DNA of 64,000 nt from Stratiolaelaps scimitus (lineage: Eukaryota; Arthropoda; Arachnida; Mesostigmata; Laelapidae): contig JABWDB010000005.1 in the NCBI GenBank assembly GCA_019614645.1, positions 2,574,001 through 2,638,000 on the forward strand, read 5' to 3'. The position numbers and the translations under genes are program-made. The notes under the pieces are model-generated. The model ran no database searches. It was not told the origin of the DNA and was given only the letters and a program-made list of their open reading frames with translations. Numbering within the stretch: the stretch's first letter is position 1; each line of letters opens with the position of its first letter. Positions 56,008 to 64,000 of this stretch are shown here, in pieces.

Positions 56008-56253
56008 CTAGAAAAAAGCGCACACAGTGCTTGCTGGAAAGGCACATACATATGCAGATTTTCCCAAGTTCTTTTGAATAATACGTTTTCGGGAAATCGA
56101 CACTAAATTCGATTGTTCTATAGGAGGGGGGTTCGAAGTCACTTTCACGTCAGAGATCTCGTCATCGCTCTCATGCGTTGTTCACTATTTTCAAGAGAAA
56201 TCTAGGAAACATCTTCAAAAATATAACACTCGGTACAACAAGCGATAACTTAC

Positions 56254-56277
56254 CATTAATGTTGAATAATTGATATG
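56254..56277 (-). CDS. Candidate 24-nt microexon
   Basis: The acceptor CACCAGCTATTCTACAG and a consensus donor GTAAGT enclose 24 bases, eight codons (H-I-N-Y-S-T-L-M), in the same phase as the next two candidate exons. The 246-nt intron to the 39-nt exon is of ordinary size. The case rests only on splice signals and phase. Confidence 0.3.
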
Positions 56278-56796
56278 CTGTAGAATAGCTGGTGGCAGGC
56301 AAAGTGCTTTGTATATAACGAGTCTATATAGACGTTAAGTCGGAAATAAATTTGACAATTATAGGAACATGTAATCACAAATTGTTTTTTTTTTGTACTC
56401 TGCCAAGAGGCAAAGAAGAGGGGTCGATTACTCGTCTAATTCGCCTACAGTGAACTGGAACATCGCCTACGATCAGTAGGTTTTAATACCTACAAACACC
56501 GAGTGGAGAAGAAGTAGGCTAACGCTAGTTAGGAGGAAGCCGCGTTGGGGAAACCCACTTTTTCAGTTGAAGCTGATGCCTTTTACAATATACAAGCGGT
56601 CGTCTACGTCCGCCTACGCCCTATCACCGTCACACCTAATTTTTCAAGTACTCTCTACAAGTGCAGGTGTCCTCACGGTCATTATCGCAGTAATACCTTT
56701 TGTTTATTTATTATTTATTTATATAAATTTATAAATACTACTAAATCTCTCTTTTTCTCGATCTCTCGCTCCCGCTACATATATATATATATATAT

Positions 56797-56951
56797 CGGA
56801 GGCTGATTATGTTTCTTGCTCTTCGCTATAAGATCATCCGTTCTTCGATAACGTCTCCATGAATACATGCCACCTTCACCGGTTATCAACATCACGTACA
56901 GGCCATGGGCATCCCAAAGAAAAACAAAAGCTTCCTCTGATTTTTGCGCAC
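56797..56951 (-). CDS. Candidate exon of the same unidentified gene
   Basis: After an acceptor-like GTGCATTTTCTAG the frame reads AQKSEEAFVFLWDAHGLYVM, then LITGEGGMYSWRRYRRTDDL, then IAKSKKH, before running into a (TA)n tract at 56779-56796. The composition is strongly protein-like. No good donor closes it before the repeat; GAAG|GTGGCA inside is the best alternative. The V-F-L-W-D motif is again reminiscent of a WD-type blade. Linkage to the exons below is inferred. Confidence 0.35.
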
Positions 56952-56999
56952 CTAGAAAATGCACTGAGGTCCCTCTCACCTAACTGTCCCTCAACTGCT

Positions 57000-58529
57000 G
57001 TCTGTTCCGTAGAAAGAACAAAAAAAAACCTTTAAACTGTATAGCAGCGCTAAATGGCTGTCGTTACTTCCAAAGATAATATTTAATACGCCAACATAAT
57101 TTTTGTCACATTACTTGAACCTGTCGAGGCTCGGTCTTCCTCACCGCCCTCCGCGCTCTCGATTGCAATCAATGCATAATCAGGTGCATTTAAAAACACG
57201 TGGTACAGCCTCGGTAAGTATCCTCGGTAATTTCGTGTTTCGCGTGTACGTGCGTTCTGTCTTTGCTCGCGTCGCATCTTGCATCGACTTCAAAACAGTC
57301 TCGATATGATAACAACGAACAATTCTCTCTCTAGGACTAACCAGAGGGCATTCCCTTCTGTGTATCCCGGCACCGTTAAGGATACGCAATCACGACTCGC
57401 TTCGGATATATATATATATATATATATTTATCCACGGTGGCCAGCGTACACGTATTTGTCACATAAACAATGCAATTCTATTGGCTTGATTACCTTGGCT
57501 GTCAGCGAATTACTGCATTGCTGATACGCACCAATGTGGTTGATTTCTGCTTTTGTGAAGATTTACCTTATTACACCACTGAATATAGAAGGAGGGTTAG
57601 TTCCATCGTTTCGAGCGTGTGCCCGACCCATTGCATCTAGATTTCGTCCATCGAACTTGACTACGAGGGAGGTTACAACGCGTTCATTTCTTACTGCACA
57701 TTCTCAGACGGACACTGTTCCAACATTCTCTCTAAGTACATCGGCAGCCATCTTGGCCAGGTTGAGCCTATGTGTCGGCCAAAAAAAAGCTGCAAGACTT
57801 GTCGCTCCTCCCCAGCCATCTGTTGTGGAATCGACTCTGCCTGTTTCAAACAGAGGCCTATTGACATTGGCAGCAGATACACAAATTTGCGGTTGCATAC
57901 GAAAATAAAAAAAGTCAATGTTACGGCCATACTACATTGCTACGAGGTTTTCGGGCTGACTCTCGTTAGCCAACCACGTTGCTAAGTTCATCTCAAATAT
58001 TGCGGTGAGTGCTATCGCGTTAAATGGGCTACTTTTGTGAAATTTTACGGGCTCGCTTGCTTGCTAGCTAGCTAGCTTGGGAATGTATTTTTTTGTTTGG
58101 TAACACACATTCAAGCCTAGCTCGTGCTAAGTGACTGCCTATTGCCAAGGGTCAAGGCCTAATTCCTCCTAAATTTCATATGAAAGGATCATCAGCCGTC
58201 CGTCGAGGAGCGTTCGCATCACCCGAGGAGAGTTCAATCCCAGCCAAGCAAACGGGCAGGTCTCTTCGCATTGCACTGCATGCGTACGGCTCGGTGCTAG
58301 CATACATATGAAGAGTGCGAAAATGTGTTCAACATAGAGCCAACGAAGGGGGCTTACAGTCCATACTACTGATAAATCACCTCTGAGGGCCGCGTGCGAC
58401 AAATACCGAATTGTAAAACCTGTTGCTTTTAGACAACGTTGAGAATTTATCGCACACCCTGAATACGCAGATCTACATTTTTGACAGTACTGATGCGTGA
58501 TTCCTAAACGTCGCTCGGGGCGGATATTC

Positions 58530-58564
<35 letters not shown>

Positions 58565-59779
58565 ATGCTAAAAGAAGGCATGATGGAAGATAAACATATG
58601 CATTGAACATTCGTTCCATATCACGTCATCATTATGGCCCCTCCAGCTACAGATGAACGGCATTGATACTGGCATACTGCCTCAGCACATGTTGACACCA
58701 CCTCCCACTGGTACGCCCTCTTCTACACAGTAATACTCTCTCTCTCTCTCTCTCTGACGGATTGGCCAAATTTTCCTCGTCTCGTTTACGCTCAAACATA
58801 GAAATCATATCACTACCTAGTTGTATGTTAGGTAGCTAGCTGAATTGCGTTTTTTGTTTAGTAGCAGACATCCCACATTACGACACGTCGCCTTCTGCGC
58901 GACAACGCTCCGCTTAACACTTAATGTTATCAGACAGCAGAATTTTACATATATCACCTTCCATTTGTCCAACTCGCTGCAGGGACAGTCATGTTCTATA
59001 CAGGGTGCTCATATATTTCTATCTCTCGTTCTCTCTCTCTCTGTCTGTCTCTCTTTATATTTATCCTAACTTGTTTAGTGGAAACACGCACCCACAGCTT
59101 CGTCCACTTTCAGCTCGACCCATTGATATAATCATTCATAATGGTCTCCCACTTATCATACGTGGATAAACACGTCGGTCACTGTGTCATTGTTGTGGTC
59201 TCGGTACACGCTCGTTGTCTGTGGTCACATAAATCACTCGAAAGACCTACAGGGAACAGATATTGTATTCTAATTCACTAGAAATTCTATGAAATCTCAT
59301 TTCGGTAATCACTCGCAGGCTGGAAATTCTGATCGTTCAGTTCGATTTCAAGGCGTCCTCAGAGACAATCGTCTAACAAAACGGAGTCGTGATTGAATCG
59401 CGAGTTACCCCGTAACATTGATCGGGTAGAAAAGGCGCCGTAGTATACTATATAGGCCGTATCTTTAGCGTCTAGGCCGTACGATGCGAATTAGGGTCTC
59501 TTCCTAGCCACCGCTAGTTTCACTTGCATATAACGGACGATTGTTCCGACTGAGTCGGTTTTCAGCCGAATTCATTCTTCGTTTTGGCCTCTTTCTCTCT
59601 CTCAGGCCAACTCGGCCTGACGAAACCAACACCAGACTGGGAGCGATAATTCGACAAGGGTAACAGTCCACTTGCCAATTAAACCTCATGTTCACAGAAG
59701 GACCACATTGCTCTTGGCCGAACCGAGCGAAAACAATTGACCAAAGTGCATCAGTGGCGTTCTGTTGTTGTTGGTATTC
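57000..59779. other. Spacer and probable LMAN1-like 3' UTR
   Basis: The sequence just below 59780 should be LMAN1 3' UTR on the minus strand; no AATAAA was seen close to the stop. Elsewhere (TA)n tracts occur at 57407-57427 and 58531-58560, (CT)n at 58736-58755 and CT-rich sequence at 59026-59052. Minus-strand frames at 57083-57277 and 57691-57930 read plausibly but have no recognised domain or matched splice sites. Confidence 0.4.
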
Positions 59780-60070
59780 TTAGTAGAATTTTTTAGCAGC
59801 ATCGGCTTTGCTGTTCCGATAGACCATATAGCCGAGAATGAGTATGAGCTGAGTGCAGGTGAATGCTATAAATGTCATCGTTCCAACGCAGGATTGCTGG
59901 GGACATCCTCCGAGAGGCTGGGCGCGGTTGAGTGTAGCTGCCGATACGGAAGCGACATCCCGTTTCACAACGTTAATGGAGTCGCGCATCTCCGTAATGA
60001 GGCGGGCATCGATACCACCACCGCCAGCGCCGCCGCTTCCGGCATTAGCTTGACCAGTCTTTTGGGACAC
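59780..60070 (-). CDS. LMAN1: LMAN1-like last exon (membrane helix and ER-cycling tail)
   Basis: The acceptor GAATATTTTAG at 60071 is followed by V-S-Q-K-T-G-Q. The exon encodes 96 residues and ends with A-D-A-A-K-K-F-Y and TAA at 59780-59782. The dilysine KK at positions -4/-3 gives COPI-mediated return to the ER. The last two residues, Phe-Phe in vertebrate ERGIC-53 (COPII binding), are Phe-Tyr here. The poly-Gly run GGAGGGG lies in the linker. Confidence 0.85.
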   Translation of the reverse strand: MSQKTGQANAGSGGAGGGGIDARLITEMRDSINVVKRDVASVSAATLNRAQPLGGCPQQSCVGTMTFIAFTCTQLILILGYMVYRNSKADAAKKFY

Positions 60071-60441
60071 CTAAAATATTCAACCGTTCAGTTCACAATG
60101 TCAGTGAAAAATGCATATCAGTATAATAAATGTGAGCAGAGCGACGAGGACATGAGGGAAAACAAACAATGTAGGCTATTCGTTTTGTATGAGTTTCATT
60201 CATGAGCAGACATCTATCCGCATGTTTGATTAGCGTCCTGTTGAAAGGCCGACTGATGTTGACCAAAGCCACACGCGACACATGCAAATACATACATTAA
60301 TAATTGCGACAAAAACTGGATGGCTTTTTTTTTTCGTTACCTCGGCGACGGATGCTCGCAACGTGTTGAGTGTAGCGACGATCTCCCTCTGCGCTGCGAG
60401 TATCGCGTCCACCTCGTGACGCTGTATTGGAAGAACGACAC
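59780..60441 (-). CDS. LMAN1: LMAN1/ERGIC-53-like cargo receptor, last two coding exons
   Basis: Two minus-strand exons (60341-60441 and 59780-60070) join in phase 0 to give the C-terminal ~129 residues of an ERGIC-53-type lectin. This protein cycles between ER and Golgi and carries glycoproteins forward. Visible parts are a coiled-coil stalk (QRHEVDAILAAQREIVATLN), a Gly/Ala-rich linker, a second helix with NVVKRDV, the paired cysteines of GGCPQQSC that link oligomers in the family, one membrane helix (TFIAFTCTQLILILGYMVY) and a short cytosolic tail ending AAAKKFY-like. The lectin domain and other exons must lie beyond 64000 or in unrecognised sequence at 60.5-64 kb. Confidence 0.85.
60341..60441 (-). 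CDS. LMAN1: LMAN1-like penultimate exon (coiled coil)
   Basis: The acceptor TTTTTTCTTTCTAG precedes two bases of a split codon and 33 codons, VLPIQRHEVDAILAAQREIV then ATLNTLRASVAE, ending at donor GTAACG. The pattern of hydrophobic heptads and the Q-x-E-I/V-x-x-x-L-N motif match the stalk of LMAN1. The intron to the last exon is 270 nt. Confidence 0.75.
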
Positions 60442-61306
60442 CTAGAAAGAAAAAAGCACAAACACAAAGACGTTGTGATAAAAAAAAGCGTAAATATATC
60501 GATTTGACTAATTATGCTGTCTCGCATCTAAATTGAATTACTAATTCTCTACATATGGCTGAGTTTTTGTCAAAAACAAACAATGCAAGCAGCTCAAGCA
60601 GTCAGTCAACGCGTCTGTCATTAACGTGTAGACGTTTCTCGCGGACGTTTGGCCTCACTCAAGTGAGCTCTTTAGTGAGATTATTGAAGTATAGTACATA
60701 TTAGCATGGCATGATTGACACATAACGTTCGCAATAGTTCCGCAAAGCTTCAGTGCATAATAGCTACATGTAGTAGATATGGATGGTAGCGGTTTATTGT
60801 GACTACATTGTGTTTTATTAAGTATGAGTAGTAATTAATCTGATGACAGTACTGCTCTTGTACATGTGCAGTTAAGAACTTTTTTTTATTTAATATGTTA
60901 CAATTTACAAAATCGTCAACTACTCATAGAGGCTCCACGATGAATGATATACAATATGTTCTGATGAAAATGCATGCAAACCTTCTATTGACCCTATTGA
61001 TTGATCAACATCAGGTTTTACCGCCTCCCCGAGGAACGGCTTTGGTTAAGCTGCAGCTGTTGCCTTAATAATCCGCTCCCCTCTGCTAGCATGTTGTCGA
61101 TTACGCACATTACTAATACATTTACGATAAAATATATGTGTTGTCACATTATTTGATGGCGTTATACACCCTCTGGAATCAACTCGTTAAAGCCAAATTT
61201 TGACTCTGACAGTTTCGACAGCCTGGTCTAACCAATGCCCAAAGCAGTTAGGTTCTATCATGTCGGGCCCAACAACAATTGTAATACCCGTAGCTATAAG
61301 TAAGTG

Positions 61307-61413
61307 TTTTTCGAGCTGACCCTCAGCTGTGCCCCTATCTGACAGGCCTCAGATCTTAACCTTTTAGGTATTAATATCAGGACCTGTCGGGGCCACCTTT
61401 GCTTATTCTTTAA
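61307..61413 (-). repeat. Dispersed repeat, family R3, copy 2
   Basis: This matches 3237-3343, with the shared blocks TTTTTCGAGCTGACCC, CAGGCCTCA, CTTAACCTTTT and GGACCTGTCGGGGCCACCTT. On the minus strand it ends in the GTCAGCTCGAAAAA tail also found in the tRNA-like SINE. Confidence 0.75.
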
Positions 61414-61494
61414 GCCAAGTAAGTTGCGTTTAGGTCACTTGTTCAAGATATATCTCTCATATGGCAATTTATATATCAATCGTTATCATGTAAT

Positions 61495-61513
61495 GTATAT
61501 ATATATATGTATA

Positions 61514-61608
<95 letters not shown>
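61495..61608. repeat. Long (TA)n microsatellite, about 110 bp
   Basis: TA dinucleotides with two early phase breaks. The plus-strand Tyr/Ile frame through it is an artefact. It lies in the presumed LMAN1-like intron. Confidence 0.97.
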
Positions 61609-61611
<3 letters not shown>

Positions 61612-62254
61612 TTTATTTGCTAGCGGTGGTTGTGGTGGCGGTGTGGTCGCTTAGAGGATTGCTGGTCTGGTCGAGATGGTAGCGTTCAAATCGGGGTATA
61701 ACACATTCTTAATTTCCTATTCGGTCGATTAATCAATGCATGTGTACGCGGTCAGTCCGTTAGCATAAGTGACGTATCGTGGGATACAAGGATTTTAACG
61801 GCGGATTATTCCTTAAGTCGACGATATGCTAATCGAGCTCATTATAATTGGATATCGCCCTCTCGAGAGTGGCACGTGGAGAGGGAACGATTGAACGATG
61901 AAATTAGCCGTACAGTTGTTCACTTGCGATTGGGTGAATTATTTATTCATGTTTCAGGTGGCGTGCCAACTCGAATTGACGTGTTCACTTATATATACAC
62001 ACATTATCTCTACTCGTCCGACGGTCGCAAACTGCATTCGCGCTATGTACTCGAGGCGCCGAATTTGTTAGGGGTGACCTAGGAGTGTTCTTCGTGCAAA
62101 ACGGCTATGATATAGTCGTTACATCCAAATCCGTAACGACACCAAATGTAATAACGTTTCTCGGAGCGGATTCATCGGAGGCTTGCGGACACACGTTGAT
62201 GTTATATATTATTTGGCGTTTGCACGAGAAACTGCCTGTTAAAGTTAGGACAGG

Positions 62255-62430
62255 GGCCATGGTGTTGGCATGCTAATTCATGCCAACACCATGGCCTCCC
62301 CCCCTTATGGAACTGTTGACGATGTTTAACAGCACCACCCTTTAAGCGACACCGGGAAGTGTGGTGCTGTTGAACATCGTCAACAGTTCCACAAGCTGGG
62401 GGCGGCCATGTTGGCATGCATGCCAACACC
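62255..62430. repeat. Nested foldback palindrome
   Basis: An 18-bp hairpin (GGCCATGGTGTTGGCATG, 6-nt loop, exact complement) at 62255-62296 abuts a second inverted pair. There GGAACTGTTGACGATGTTTA then ACAGCACCA (62307-62335) pairs with 62363-62391 with a single mismatch. The outer sequence CATGCCAACA...GGCC is also mirrored at 62403-62418, giving arms of about 60 bp, and a further copy of CATGCCAACACC follows at 62417-62428. This layout fits a foldback or MITE-type DNA element. Neither a coding frame nor a clear target duplication is seen. Confidence 0.8.
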
Positions 62431-64000
62431 CCCCCTTTAAAAAAGATAAAAAAAGAGGGCCGGTATCGAACTCTACATATGGAGACATTCAGATTATTGC
62501 AGCGAATCGTACGGAATGGGTACCCGTCACGCTGAACAGGTACCAAGATGATCGGTAACCGGAGACCTATTCAAGAACAATCACCGCGGAAAGCGTCGAG
62601 CTGCGTGGATAACTTCAGGTGATGTAAAGTAGTCGTCGGCAGCGAGATCCTTTATCCTAAACCAGGACCATAAAAGACTCAATTTGCTTATCGCTCACCA
62701 CACTCGCCACCTGGTTGTTCCAGCTCATGATTACTCGAGTTCTGGTTCGGTGTCGACAGCAGACAGTTCAGCTCCAGAGGATAACGCCGCATGACCCGCA
62801 GATTTCACCCCCATTCGATATTTCTGTCTCGAGAGACAGTTATCATTCAACAACGTGTGTAAAGTTAGATTCATGAGGGATTAATGGTTGAGAGCTGTTG
62901 ATTTTGCCTGCTGTAGGATAGGAAGGGCTCCGCTCCGACTGCGGTCCGCCGTCGAGGAGCCTCGACACTCCCGTCCATTCTGAACACAAAATTCTAGTCG
63001 AACTCTTAGAATCGTCAGCGGCCACAGTGCCACTCTATAATTCTCGGCCCATTCAGCTGACGGTTGCCGATCCGAGCTGTGTCGAGCCCAAAGCGAACGT
63101 GTCGTCAAGGCGGCCCCAGGTGGCGGTAGAACATGTCGCCGGCAGGCACCCATATCGAGAGATCAATTGGCAAACGTGGCCGCAATGCCAGACATAGGCG
63201 CACGAGCTATGGCATAAGGCACTATCGAAAGCCCGTCCCTCCAGCCTATGTTCCTACTCTCGGCAACACTTAAGAACTTGGACGACGAACCTTGAAGTTT
63301 CAAGCCGACTGGAGAGAAAACGCAGTCTGGAATGAGAGCGATCCTTGTGGCGACAATTCGCCATCCAGAGCTGTCCCATAATTCCGACACGGATACAATC
63401 CAGGAGGACACATGATTTATTGATCGGCCGACATCCCGAGTACTCACTGACGGTGGGCGTATGACATGATATATTATAACGCATTTGTCTCGAAGACGTG
63501 CCACAGTAACATGACTGGAGATCGTTGGGAGATAATTGTTGGGTATGTTAGATGCAAATGCCACGGAAGTTGATCAACTAGTGACGTTGAAGACGGCTAA
63601 ATTTATGACAATCACAACAATAAATGTTCGTACAAATATATTTGGAGATTGAGCGTTAAAAGTTTGCCATCGATTTATGACGGTTATGAGGGGCAAGACC
63701 TGGCGGCCTGTTGGAAGCGGCCGATATCGAAGGTACCATTATATAGGAAATATACTTGGATTCTCGGGCTCACGTTCGTAAAGATTCTGTCGCCAATTCT
63801 GAATCTCTCGCCCATACCGTGAGCTATAAAGTTACCTGTGTAGCCAGGTTAAACTAAATTGGATATTAAACTTTGGCTTGCTCTGTCTATCTAAGCAATG
63901 GGTGGTACCGTAAGGTTTCCGATACAGTTCGGGATTTTGATCTTACAAGATATTTGTCTGGTTTCCAATCGACGACACGATTCAAGATAGGAAGGCTTCA

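Larger units (their letters stand above)
60442..64000. other. Probable LMAN1-like intron with repeats
   Basis: No further LMAN1 exon was recognised up to the window edge, so this is probably a large intron. It contains the R3 repeat (61307-61413), a long (TA)n tract (61495-61608) and a foldback (62255-62430). Open frames at 61876-62082, 62843-63153 and 63163-63564 carry no known motif. Confidence 0.45.

Overview
The window is animal nuclear DNA. Two gene families can be named from their protein sequence, both on the minus strand: a complete RBM24/RBM38-type RNA-binding protein, and the last two coding exons of an LMAN1/ERGIC-53-type cargo lectin. GT-AG introns, very short introns (about 75-82 nt) beside a 28-kb intron, long (TA)n and (CAG/CAA)n tracts, tRNA-like SINEs and a decayed retrotransposon C-terminus all point to a metazoan. 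My guess is an arthropod, possibly a mite or tick, but this is inference and no sequence proves the taxon. Almost all other long open frames look like chance or shadow frames.

Layout. At 4.6-4.8 kb a minus-strand exon encodes a clear signal peptide, behind an 82-nt intron in the 5' leader; the rest of that gene was not found. From 7.9 to 12.5 kb the sequence is repeat-rich: a tRNA-like SINE, a possible mariner remnant, a short dispersed module, and a broken retrotransposon C-terminal domain. A candidate last coding exon lies on the plus strand at 12.9 kb. From 13 to 20.4 kb no gene is recognised; the lower part probably holds the RBM24 3' UTR.

The RBM24-like gene runs from 52,522 down to 20,484 in five coding exons. 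The splice phases agree at every junction and give 256 codons. Exon 1 is separated from exon 2 by a 28.3-kb intron that holds SINEs, one module inserted into another SINE, long (TA)n tracts, a minisatellite and CAG/CAA-rich stretches. The last intron holds a perfect 29-bp inverted repeat. Upstream of exon 1 (52.5-54.1 kb) is a GC-rich leader and putative promoter, with an upstream open frame ended by a stop inside a (TA)n tract.

Between RBM24 and LMAN1 (55.8-57 kb, minus strand) several small pieces with good splice sites suggest a further unidentified gene. LMAN1-like exons at 59.8-60.4 kb encode the coiled-coil stalk, the paired cysteines, the transmembrane helix and a KKFY tail. The right end (60.5-64 kb) has a dispersed repeat, a long (TA)n tract and a foldback palindrome.

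How the genes relate: RBM24/38 proteins act in mRNA splicing and stability, and LMAN1 in ER-to-Golgi transport. Nothing here suggests a shared pathway. I found no convincing new multi-gene system. The best leads are the intronic perfect hairpin, the foldback element, the nested SINE history and the small-exon gene.
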